From contig SCFE01000056.1 of NCBI GenBank assembly GCA_004352715.1, positions 1,033,706-1,097,705 on the forward strand: a stretch of 64,000 nt of DNA, given 5' to 3'. The notes beneath the pieces are model-generated. The model worked only from the letters and a program-made list of their open reading frames with translations. It had not been told where the DNA came from and did no database searches. This DNA comes from Hofstenia miamia. Its lineage: Eukaryota; Xenacoelomorpha; Acoela. Within the stretch, counting starts at the first letter, position 1, and each line of letters opens with the position of its first letter. This document shows positions 38,940-50,933 of the stretch, one piece after another. Made by a program: the position numbers and the translations under genes.

Positions 38940-40280
38940 ATTAAACTATTGATATTTTGGATAAATAATATTTTTTGCTTCTTGTTTGCACTTTAGAAAA
39001 GATTTATCTGTAAACATATACATAGTATTTTAGGTAAGTAAATTCTTTGCCCATTCTATATTTTGTTCCTTGGTGCCTGTCAGCAGCATAAAATATAGCC
39101 TCATGCGCCAAATTGGGAAAAACACTTTTGAGAAAAATGGAACCAAAAAATTGCCAATTTTAGGAATTGTAAAAGTACTTTTCTTACATCAAAGTTCCCC
39201 GCTTGATAAAATTTGGATTTACTCAGAAACTTAGTCGCATTTTGAAAAATTAATTATTATGCAGCTCTGAGTGGACTTTTGTTCTATTCAATAGTACCAA
39301 TAAGACCTCTTTGATGTAATTTGTCATCAATAGGATTGAAATTACACTGGAAGGAATGCAATTACCCATGTATATATACATTGCATAAATATTGGCTTTA
39401 TCAAAAGCTTTACAAGTTAAAATTTAATTAAATTTTGCTATCATGTCTTTACTATGGATTGGTATTATGTTTTTTATTAATTAGTAATAGTAGACGACAT
39501 TTGAAAAAATGATTCTGATACTTCTAAGCAGTAAGGGATTCAAAATATTTGGCAGTGGTGGTTAAGTGTATTTTTTTGAAAATTTTTATGACAAAATATG
39601 GGGCAAAAGCATACCGCTAAAGGTTTTTGAATTATGTCAGCTTCACAACGCCGCTGCCAAATTTGATGAAAATATAACGGTACCAATAGCGCAAAATAAC
39701 CGATCACTTGGTGCTGATGAAAAGCGATCGGTAAAAACTTGAAATATATATATATATAACTTGTAAAAATCTGCACTAACAAATCAAACTGTACTATAAA
39801 AATCTCGTGAATATAAATCAAAATTGTGCAAGATGTTCAGTGTTAATATTCACTCGCTCCAATATAGTCCCTTTTAGCACCAAAGAGAATCTTTGTACCT
39901 CTAACAAGGTTAGTGGGGCAAATTAGAACCCAGACTCATGCAGATTCAGCTACTATATTCCATTTTGCCAAAAACTCCAAAATAATTTGTCATCAAATGT
40001 CTTCAAATTCTCTGAACAATGCAATTTGCTTCTAATTTTTTATTGCAAAGCTGTCCCTAGGTGTCAATGATAGTTATTTTATGGAAGCATGAATGTAATT
40101 ACATAATGCATACCTATATAATAAAAAAATGTAAAAATCTTTTAATTACAAAATTTATAGGACTTCTGTTTCTCATACCTACAATCGCTTGAAAAGTTGT
40201 GTTCATAGGTTTGATGAAAATTTCTTGATACTTTCTAACTAGAAGTCAAACAATGTCTGGACTCTTAATTTCTTTTATAT
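38940..40280. other. Non-coding stretch with a repeat relative
   Basis: About 39637-39710 resembles the empty site of the 32.86-kb hAT insertion and the beginning of the 62-bp unit (translated similarity: HNAAAKFDENI against HNAVANFNENI). This hints that both are parts of an older element. No intact gene. Confidence 0.4.
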
Positions 40281-40284
40281 TCTC

Positions 40285-40440
40285 GTAGATGCGGCATCCA
40301 ATAATGTAGATAGTCTTGGGTTTGAATTCCTGCCGTACCCATAAAAATAGGCTATTTGATTTATCCGCGCCAGTGGTTAAGTATTACTTAACTAAGGTAT
40401 CCTGGGGCAACAAGAAATCCTGCCAGTGTTTTATTATCAA
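40285..40440 (+). repeat. tRNA-like SINE candidate, second locus
   Basis: TAGATGCGGCATCC followed by GGGTTTGAATTCC (40318-40330, B-box-like) and, downstream, CAGTGGTTAAG. The arrangement parallels that at about 4930-5085, but sequence identity is low. Confidence 0.3.
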
Positions 40441-40449
40441 TGCATACTT

Positions 40450-43400
40450 AAACCTATCAATGTAGCTTACGTCAAAACCAAATTCAATAATTTCATTGAC
40501 ATGACTGAGAAATTTAATGTTACAAATTCAAGGTCTTGTTTCCAGAAGAAGATCTATCAACACGTTTTGTCAATAAATTAATCAATCGTGAATCTAATAA
40601 TGTAGATATTTTATTGTAGGTACAATTGACTACATCAAGCGCTCTGCAAATATTTTAAATGGTTTGGTGATTAAGTTTTATTTGAAAACGACGACTTACT
40701 TATCATAGAAGGACACTACACTGCTTATATGACCTTGTAAAATAGATTACATTAGTTCAATTTAAATTACATGGAAACCTCTTCTGAAGTTTACAACTTA
40801 CGTTTCAATATAATGTACTGTACATAAGTACAATGCAGTATCAAAGGATGGCAGTGAAATGTGGCTTCGTGTAATATTATATGTGCTATGTTGCTATTTT
40901 TGTTTAAAATCTACATGAAGACTAGTTTTTTTACCAAATATATAAACATAGACGCATAAAATTAATGGAAAATTTTTATTAATCAATAGGCCTAATGCAC
41001 TTCAGAAGGGTAAGTGGATTAGGTCATATTTATTACTAATTTTTGGGTTGGCTTAAACAATAAAGATCAATGCAAGCATATATAAATGGGTTGCGCTATT
41101 ATTTCAACGTAATGTGGGCAATGATTGGGTAATTGTAAGACATTATGCATGCACGTTTTTAAATTTCATAATAGGAACAATTACTTTTTAGTTTGATTGG
41201 TTTATTTTTACTCTTCAACATATTTTATATATATTTAATTCAAACGTGTTTATGCATATTACATATGAAGTCAAAACCTGAAGACGTATTGATATTTTAG
41301 TTGGGTGTTGGGTAACACTTTGATGCATCTTTGCGTTGGATGAAACGCATTAAAAACTAAATAAAACTTGGGAACTTGGGTTGCGTTGGGTCAAAATATC
41401 TTGACTCATTTAGAGCTCTGACCAACTTCAAACAAATATTTTTAAGGCTTAAAACCCTTGAACAGCGATATAATCATGCTAAGCTCAGCGAGCCCGTATT
41501 CCTACAAACAACAAGTAAGATTTTATTAGATTCCCTGTCAGTTTTCATTTAAATGATCAATTATAGGCAACAGTAGACATAGTTTACATATTATAATAAA
41601 AATTCTATTATTTACAAGAATATATTTTTTACAAATAAATATTTTTGAAGTGCTTGTTGATTTATATATGCAATAATATGATGTCAACCAAATGGTTGAC
41701 AATGTGTGTTGTTTCAGACTTTCTGATAGGGGTAAAAGCATACCACTCCACGCTCATTTTCAGGCTATGCCACTGGTTGCAAAGGTACAATCTAGAAAGA
41801 AAATCAAAAGCAAATAGCATGTAGAAGCCAATAAAAATATAAACCACCTTTGAGAGATTTCGCGATAGCATAACCATGTCATACAACTGTTGTGGCAATA
41901 TATTTTTATGCATGGTAAACTTTATTGAGATAGTTTTCTGTCTCATTTTATCTTTCTGAAGTTGTTATTTTATGCATTACGTGGCCGGCATTGCCCACTT
42001 ATCTATAAAATTAAATGTTCAAGTAAGATAAGAAAATTAAGGTACTGCGAAAATTAATGACGAAAATAATGGTGATGTAAATCAAAGATTTAGTCTTCAA
42101 TTTCTAATATAGAATTTATCCTGATTTAACTGGGTCTCAATTGTATCCTGCCCTGCCCTGCTCTGCTCTGTCTGCTTGGATTTATGATGTCCTGAATAGT
42201 GTCCGGACTCAGCCATTCTCCATAATAGCCAGTTTTTTAAATAGACTCTATACCTAGATAGGAAATTTCCTTCGCAATAGAGCAATAAATAACAAAATTA
42301 TATTAAAACGCTAAAAGTAAGCATCTGCTTTTGTATGGAATGGCTTCTGATGTATAGGATCCATGGTATATTAATTGTCACAACCATGGATGAAATTTAT
42401 AAAACCTCAATGAAATTTTATTAATATGGTGTATTTTAAGGGATTAATTGTAGTTTTCCCAAGCTATTGGTATGAGATCACATGCCACATTTGCGTAGAA
42501 AAATTTCACAGTGAAACATCAAGAATGTGTGTAATAAAATTCAAAATCCCTTTGTAATTAGCGTGGGTTGAAAAAGCATGGGTGTTTTAAACATGTTCAA
42601 TACATTGTTTAGAACAACTGTTTTGGCAGATGTTATTGTTCAAGGACAAGAGAACTTTCTATTTGCAATAAAGATGCTCGATTAATATCTACATGTCGAT
42701 TAAAAATCCATATATATTTATCTTACACCTAAAAATATTCTTTAAAATTAAATTGGTAAAGCATAGTGAAATAAAAAGTTTTTTAAAATTTAAACAAAGT
42801 AAAAAATACTTGGCTGACACAAAACCTATATTTTAGATAATATGCAGGCTTAAGAAGTATACAGGAGGTATGTAATATTGAGAATGAATATTACTTATGA
42901 AAAAACCACTGTGCATTTTTAAAATAGATTAACATTTGGGTAGAGAATTTGTGTTAATTAATTCATTCAGACCTTTTGTGTTGACCGTTGACCTATCTAT
43001 TCATTTGTCTACCATATTTTGCACTGTGAAAGGTATTTCTCATACACTCATCCATCCATAAAAGAATCATGATTCCTGTCTATCCTACTAGCTTTAACTG
43101 AACTGTAACAGATTTGCTCATAACCGTACTTTCAATTTACAGCAACTAATTACACTAACCATAACACACAGCAAAGAGTATGCAAAATTTTAAATCAGTT
43201 TTATTTCCAGCATATGACCAGTAAGTATTTTTAATTAGTCACCTAACACCAAATTCATTTAGCTGTGATGAATATAGATTGACATCAGGTACCTGAATAC
43301 ACCCGATCCGATTTCGGGTTTCCGTTCGGGTTGGGTTTATGTAATGGCCTAGTATTACGAAGCGCGGCAAATGTATCAAAGCTTAGATACTTTGATAAAA

Positions 43401-43930
43401 ATATTACTGATATTAAGCACTATTCAATTTGAGAAGGATCCAAAACGTTAAGTAACAAAAATGAAATAACTACCATTACATTATCAGAGAATGACTGAAG
43501 TTAATTAGCATTTGATTGAATAGAGATCCAAGATGTTAAATATTGTGAATCAAAGTTTGTTGCTGGTCCTGTCGAGTTTAGGTAGTTGATATTTTTATTG
43601 GGTCGCGTTGGAATTCATATTGTCACTCTCTAGTGATGATGTTGGTAGCAGCTTAACTAATAGAATATAGATACTGGCATTAGAGATTCAGGGCAGAAAT
43701 TTAGTATCGAAGTCCACACACGACCAGCTAATTTTTCGAAATATATCATATTTGCAAATTTGTAAAATATATTAGAAATATGATATTTTTAAATTTACAA
43801 AATTTTAACAAAATTTTTATCATTTTTAAGAATTGCTAAAAAATTTTGAGATTCAAATGTTTTCACCATCATCTGTATTGAGCGTGAATCATTAAATAAA
43901 TGCAATAATCCTTACAAGGCTTGTTTAAAA
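40450..43930. other. AT-rich non-coding stretch
   Basis: No gene is recognised. GGCTATGCCACTGG near 41762 resembles a hAT-type MITE terminus without a found partner. CCTGCCCTGCCCTGCTCTGC at 42149-42168 is a short pentamer-like run. Confidence 0.45.
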
Positions 43931-43939
43931 TTAATATAA

Positions 43940-44147
43940 GCAAAAATTTTTTTCAAAATGAGTGAAAAGAGGAAGGTGTGTTGTTAAGTGGGAATGAACA
44001 AATCGTTTTTCTGACAGGTGAAATAATGGTATGGGATTTNNNNNNNNGCAAAAATTTCTTTCAAAATGAGTGAAAAGAGGAAGGTGTGTTGTTAAGTGGG
44101 AATGAACAAATCGTTTTTCTGACAGGTGAAATAATGGTATGGGATTT
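43940..44147. repeat. 100-bp sequence repeated across an 8-N gap
   Basis: 43940-44039 and 44048-44147 are the same apart from one base (TTTTTTTC against TTTCTTTC), separated by eight N at 44040-44047. This is most simply an assembly overlap that was not merged. Confidence 0.9.
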
Positions 44148-44149
44148 TA

Positions 44150-47100
44150 AATTTTACGTTTTTTTAAACAGTAAATTATAATTACAATAACGCTTGCATG
44201 CTGTCAAACCCCTTAATTTTTTTTCGGTGCATGGCGTTCTGCTCATAGGCCATTATTTGATGTAAGAAGTTGCTTTAGGAACTAAATGACAAAGGTTATT
44301 TAAATATTTCGTTTTAAAAGATATTGTGTAAAAATATTGAAAAATGAAGGCATTCTTTGTAAACAAAAAATTTAAAACCAATTATTTGAAGTAAATTTAA
44401 GCTAAAGATTAAAGAGGTTACTGCTAAAAACATATCTAAAAGATTTTGCAATTTATTGCTTGTATAAGACCTACTTGCTTTAAGGCAATTTTTGTAAAGT
44501 TTCAGAAATAAAAGAAATTGGTTATGCTCCTGATATTGAACACCTCAGTGTAATCTTGCAACAAATTTTTGCTTTTAACGGTATTTATAGTGCCTTTTTT
44601 ATTTTTAATACTGCAAGCTGCCAGGGCGTCACGAAAGTAGAGCTTGAGGACAATAAAGTGGCAAACTGATAAGATAGTTTACCAGCTACAGACTTAATTC
44701 ACAAATAATTGATACATGCCTTCACCTAAGCAGCAGGCCTTCAGTTTATAATGAGTTTTATTTGCAAATTTTTGTAATCACAACCAATTCTATAATACAT
44801 CAATTACAAGAAAACCATTATAAACCCTAGATATGCAGTATTTTCAATCTGGAAAAGTAGTTTTTCGAACCCATTGGTTTTCGAGTTGCTGACACATCTA
44901 ATGCCCTCAGTTTGTTTTAGGTTGGGTTAATTTGATCAGAGAGTGGATTTCATTGCATTCGCAACATGTCACACAATAAAGTATTTTTTTTTGTAGAAAC
45001 CACAACTTTTGTTCGCCAATTTCTATAGATTTTGTAAGACTTGCTTAACTTTCAGATCCAGTTTAGACTAGACCATATAAAGCAGTCAATCACCCGCTAT
45101 ATGAAGATCAGACGCAATTCAAAGGACTGAAAATACTGTAAATAACATCAACGTAATCGATTTTGAATGACACTCAACTAAAGTCGCTGTAGTTTTTGCA
45201 AATAAGTCTACAACTGGGGAAAATGATACTTTGCGCAAGTGTGAGTATCAGGTCAACAACTCACCTACTCTGAATTCTGAACTAACCACTTGATTTCATT
45301 GAGTGTACATTCTCTTCTTCAGGGGCATTTTGTCACCGAAATGTAAATATCTGAGTGCTAAGGCTCTAGAAACCATTTAATTGTTATGTAGTGTACTAAA
45401 GAATAACATAGTTTCGTTGTTATATTTTTTCTAACTCTGTTAGTTGAAATTTTTGTGAAAATTTTATGGAACATCTTGCGCAATTTTTTGCTTTTTTTAC
45501 GCAACCAAATCTTCCCTCTGAATCTGTTTGCTTACAGGATTAACACCTTTACTTGTCTTGTTCATAGCAAGTTTCGTTTTGCAATTAATATTTGGTTTTA
45601 AATCAATTTTCAAGCCCGATGACGAAATTTTTGCTTTAAAAAATTAGGTGCAGTTTCCAACAATACATTCCACGCCTGCCAAATAATCTCAGAATCAAAA
45701 TCTATGAGGATCCAATGCAAAATTTGACTAGAAATAAATTTGGCCAGAGAATCTTTCCTTAGCTCAGCACGGTGATAATAATTTGAGGAAATGTTATTTT
45801 GGTTACAATGTGACTTTTGATCCTTTTTTCATTTCAATTTGACTCTAAATTAAGGGCCAAAGCAAACATTTTTATTTGATAAAAAAATTAACAAATGGGA
45901 AAGTTGTTGAAAAAAGCATGTGTAGACATTTTTGGGGGATTCAAAATTTTCTGCTGACTGCCTCGTAGATTTCTATGAAACTAACATGATGTATAGGCAT
46001 GTTTACCTCACCTTCTCTCTTACATTCTGCCTGCATTCATCAATTACGAAAGTATAGTTCACATCATGCTAGTGCCTTTATTGACAGTTTCTTAACTGAA
46101 TTTGTCGAATTCTACAACACCATGTATAGGATATAATGGAGCAATATAAAAGCATGGTGCACAAAAGACGAACCTGCATACAAGACTAATCAGACTATGG
46201 TCCATGATCACGACTGTATTTTTGAATAATTAACAAGGGGCTCTAAATTTAATTTCTCAACAAATAATATTCGACACCCTGCATCCAAATATACCTTTAG
46301 CAAAAGGGGTTGGATCCCCAATTGAATTTAGCAAAGTGTGCTGAGCCCCCTTGAACACCCCTTCAAGTACACTCCTGCCTACGATGTCGCTTAAACATGC
46401 TTGACATACTAGTTCAGGTTTTCATCATTTTCAAAAAACTTTCTCTAGAAGAGAATTAAAATTTAATTCAATTTGGAAATAAGGTCCAAGCTCTTAGGAT
46501 TTTGTTAAGATGACCATTTATTGATGCCCTATATTTAAGTTGCAAATTTAAGGTAGTTATCACTCACTTAAAATTCTAAAGCAAAAATTGTTGCAAAATA
46601 TGGCACATAGTTATTACGATTAAATGTGGGGTCGTTTTAAAAAAGTGAGAGTTGAATAGCTAAGAAGCTGAAATTCCTAAGAATGACAAAAAATTTAAAG
46701 TTTGGTTCAAAAAATGTGTTATTTTCGAAAAAAGTAAACTTAGTAAAAGAACTCCTTAACCTTATTCAGTACCTATTATACTCTTGAAAAATGTTCAAAA
46801 AGTAGTAGACATTTCTTAATAACACTTAATGAGTTTTCCTAATTTTAATTGGAGATCATAATCCCCATCTAATACATTCTCCAATTATCTGCCCACTTTA
46901 TGTATGCCATAATTTTTCAAACAGAGGTTTGCTTTCCAAGTTTTCCAAACATTTGTTATTATTGCTAATTTGAAAAAAGTATTTAAGAAAAACAAGAAAA
47001 TTTAAAGAATATATTTTCATGATTTTCATTAATTCCAACTTTTAACCAAAATTTAATATATTTCAAAAATACTCAAATTTATATTGGAAGTTTTCGGACA

Positions 47101-47160
47101 CATTGACATTCTGACTTAAAAATATATGATATAAATCAAAAGCAAATTTGAAAACTTAGC
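44150..47160. other. AT-rich non-coding stretch
   Basis: No open frame above 60 codons with protein-like content. TTGAACACCCCTTCAAGTACACTCCTG near 46352 resembles a decayed MITE end. Confidence 0.45.
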
Positions 47161-47289
47161 GCATGAGGGGGACATTCCACAATGTCCCCCTCCCCACTGT
47201 TCGCAATCTCTAGATAAGTATCAAAACAAACTTGAGTTGAGTGAGTACAATTTTCGGAGAAAATTTTATTTTCTTTTTTAACAGAGATT

Positions 47290-47479
47290 ATATATATATA
47301 NNNNNNNNNNNNNNNNNNNNNNNNNNNNNNNNNNNNNNNNNNNNNNNNNNNNNNNNNNNNNNNNNNNNNNNNNNNNNNNNNNNNNNNNNNNNNNNNNNNN
47401 NNNNNNNNNNNNNNNNNNNNNNNNNNNNNNNNNNNNNNNNNNNNNNNNNNNNNNNNNNNNNNNNNNNNNNNNNNNNNNN

Positions 47480-47511
<32 letters not shown>
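47290..47511. repeat. (TA)n microsatellite containing a gap (179 N)
   Basis: TA runs flank N at 47301-47479. The repeat itself probably caused the gap. Confidence 0.9.
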
Positions 47512-47512
<1 letters not shown>

Positions 47513-47514
47513 TT

Positions 47515-48990
47515 TATTAAGTGCTCTGAAAGGGTTCATCCAAAAGGCGGTTCGATAACTACGGCTTAAATATTATTAGTGTAATACTGCGACATTGCTT
47601 AATACATTAACGCATATTAGTTGAAAATCACCCTTCCTGTACTACATATCAAATTAAGTTTTGATATATATTGCTCAACAAACATTTTAAAGTGTCGGGA
47701 ACGAGATGATTTATTTAGCCTTTCTCCGTTACAACTTTTCATAGAGAGCTCATTATTGCAGCTATTGAAGTTTGAACATTCAGTCTGTTCGGTTGATCAT
47801 CAAGTGTGATTGGCTCTTAATTGATTTACGCTTTTGGTAGTCAATCTAACTGTTTAGAGTCAAACATAAACAAAATCAAAGGCTTTAATTGGTTCGCCAC
47901 AGACTTTTCTACAGATTCGGGTCTGATTCGGAAAATGTAAAAAAGTTTGTGTTTCAGCTTAATCGCTGCGAAACATTGTCGCCATTATACTTCCTTCAAC
48001 ACAGAGTATATTATAAATATATATACTATAATATTTGAGAATTTCATAAGTAATTAAATATAAATTTCAAAATTTATAATGATTTTTATAATGTGTGATT
48101 ATTTTAGAAATATTGAGAAAATTTCTGACTTCTGTAATGAATAAATGTTTCCTCAAATTACTCAATTATAAATCCAAGATTTTCTAATGAGATAGGCATT
48201 GCAAGAGAGATTCTATATTTTCCACAGAGGCATCAGTGTATGTAATTCGTAAATATTTATGTACATAAGAACTTGTTTGCCTTGTGTAAATATGCTGATG
48301 TTCCCATCATTGAAATCTTGTTTAGAGTTATAAAAATATGTGATTGTAAAATGTAGATGCACTATATTTGTTGAAAGATAGCATATGTTATATAAATATT
48401 TGTCATGTGTTTCACATGAGGGACACGTGCTTCAGGAATGTTAATTCAAATTTTAAATCATTTAAGTAAACTTCCTTTTGTTTTATTTAAAAAGTCATGT
48501 AGAAAATCAAATATACTTAAAGTCACTGATAAGTTTTTTTGAATTCCTTAGTTTAATTATAAGTGTATTACAATCACTAAATTGAACTGTACTTTCAAAA
48601 TATTCTCAACTACCTTGGTGTTGGTGAGTGGAGCTGAACAAAAGCTGTTGAGCATCGGCTTGCGTAGGAGGGAACATGCTGGTGTGTTACCCATCATGTT
48701 TTAAACTTTGATTTCTTTTAGTTGAATCAAAATTTTTTTGGTAAGATTATGAAATTTTAAAAACTAAGGTGGTGTTTATTTTTTCCACTTTGAACACTCA
48801 CTTGGTCACTACTGAGATGTCCTTCTCAGAAAATCATGCCTAGCCCTCTGCTATTGACAGAAATCCTATTAGTGTTTTAAGAAACCTCCAGCCTCCTTAA
48901 TTCTTTAGATGTCTAGTCCTTCTGATCCGAAACAAGTCCCCTTGTGTAAGGTGAAAATTTATAATTTTGATATTTATATGTCGGACCATC
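47515..48990. other. Non-coding stretch
   Basis: Nothing is recognised. The part from about 48600 may belong to the antisense LINE at 49.1 kb but is too decayed to align by eye. Confidence 0.4.
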
Positions 48991-49029
48991 TCAAAAGGTA
49001 CTATTTCAACTAGAAACTCCTTTACTCAA

Positions 49030-49310
49030 ATGTCTGATATATTTTTAGAGGTGTCCTAATATATTGAGAGATGAACAAATTGCTGTAGATAATAGGAGTA
49101 ATTGTCTTGGCAATGACTTTTTCGAATACGAGAGACAACTTATTAAGTAAATTAATAGGCCTGTAATTTAATATCAAATTTTTCTTGCCTTTTTGTGAAA
49201 CGGAATAATATTAGATTTTTTCCAAATAGTCAGGTATTCACAGTCATCGATAATGTATGTGAAATGGAAGAAAATTGACTCAATGTCTAACTGGGCAATT
49301 GAACTTATTG
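49030..49310 (-). pseudogene. LINE reverse transcriptase remnant
   Basis: The minus strand reads IWKKSNIIPFHKKARK, then after a frame change NYRPINLLNKLSLVFEKVIA. This corresponds to the W-xA-I-P-I-KKG-K---NYRPISLL---SK-FEK block of LINE reverse transcriptases. Stops and frame changes are present, and no YxDD block is visible. It lies in the intergenic region before the SLC9B gene. Confidence 0.7.
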
Positions 49311-49319
49311 CCAATGTAC

Positions 49320-50471
49320 CTAAGTTCTAACATGTTAGCCACTTTTATGAGCAATTTCGCATCCTAAAACCAACCAAATATATATTGTACTTAACATATT
49401 TATACTTTATTTTAGTTAACTCCGGTAAAAGTGTTGCTTTTCCTAATGGAATCAATGATAACCTTAAGTACAACTCAAGACAAGAAAGTACATTAAATTG
49501 AAGCAAATTAAAAACACCTATGCTTCTAATTCTTTTCTTATACGAGCATCAGAAATCTTTAATTGTTTGCCATATGAATTTAGAGAAAATGCAATGTCAA
49601 AAAAGACATTGAAATCTACTTTTTTTACTTAAGTGACACCAGAAAGAATATTCACAAAATTTTCATGTTACTTAACTATTCTGTTTTAAATCTTGGTCGA
49701 TTCGTGTGTAAACAGCTATTTTAGTTCTTAGTTTATAGAATTTCTTTTAAATAAAGTATTTTTGAAGTGTAGTCATGCTCGTTTATAATTTATAAACAGA
49801 AAAAATCACAAAAATATGCTCGACTTGTGATACAATTTGTATAAGCTCACAGGAAAAACTGCAAACAGCTTTAATTCTGATGGTATTTATCGATAAAGCA
49901 TTGTTAGAATAGATTTTGTAGGCATTTCAGTACTAGCGTGGGTTCGTTAAAAAGGAAGGTGTTCATATTTTTCTAAAAATGAACTAAATATAGTAATTAT
50001 TTTTCATAACGACACTTACTAAAATTCGAATTCTGTACAAAAAACATTAAGTATTAAAGTCTTTGAAAAATGTTATGAATTTTTTAGACTATGAAGGACG
50101 CCAAAAATTGCTTAGGTTGTTTACAATTTTTTACAGTTACAGTTGGCAGTTTTCTATACTTGTGTAAGTTTATCGTAATTTTTTCAATTTATAGGTGTGC
50201 AAGAAATTTCAAATTGAATACAAAATTACTGATAAATATAACAGAATCATAAATTTTAACCAATCTCATTTTGACACCTGTTGTGCATAGGCATTTAGAT
50301 ATAAATTTTTTAAGATTTCATTCCATATTTGAAGCAAACAAGTGAATTTTAAGAATACCAATTTACGCACTAAGATTTATATATAAATGGATTGCGGTAA
50401 ACTTTTTGTGTAACAAAGTTATCTTTCTATGCATTATTTATTGTAATAACATCTCTTTACATTTTAATAAT
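49320..50471. other. Upstream region of the SLC9B gene
   Basis: AT-rich, with no recognised promoter motif. The 5' UTR and any non-coding first exon must lie here. The frame of the first coding exon is open to 50406 but has no ATG before 50472. Confidence 0.5.
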
Positions 50472-50933
50472 ATGCTTAGCAATGAACAAGTATCTTTAGA
50501 AGACAGGATTGATGATGAAGATGTTGAAGAACATATTTTGCATGTGCCTTCAACGAGAAGGGGCTCATCTATTAAATCATCTGTAAAAGAACGAGTAAAG
50601 AATTACTTCGCATGTCCTCCACATGGCGATCTTAGTTGGCTTCTTATAAGAATAATAGCTTTACTCACTTCATATATTGCGTTATGGGGAATAGTTGGAA
50701 TAGAACGAGCAGGACCTGGTGCAAACCTATTTTCTCTTTTTGTTTTATATTCCCTTTGTAGAATTTTAGGATTTACTGTTGGATACATATATCTTCCACC
50801 CCTCTTAGGCATGCTCTTTTCAGGAATAATACTCAATAATCTACCCTTCAACGATTGCTATGTAGCTAATGAACTTAATCAAACCGCGATTGGGAAATGG
50901 TGTATTGGGAAGAATATAAACAGCGATTGGAAA
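50472..50933 (+). CDS. SLC9B2: SLC9B exon 1
   Basis: 462 bp, 154 codons, from the first in-frame ATG (MLSNEQVSLEDRIDDEDVEE). The donor is TGGAAA|GTAAGT. It contains the hydrophilic N-terminal region and helices such as LLIRIIALLTSYIALWGIVG and LYSLCRILGFTVGYIYLPPL. The cysteines FNDCY and KWCIG match the extracellular loop usual for SLC9B proteins. Confidence 0.92.

Noticed and set aside
47241-47558. 105- and 83-codon frames of repeated IY
   Set aside because: They are translations of (TA)n plus N.
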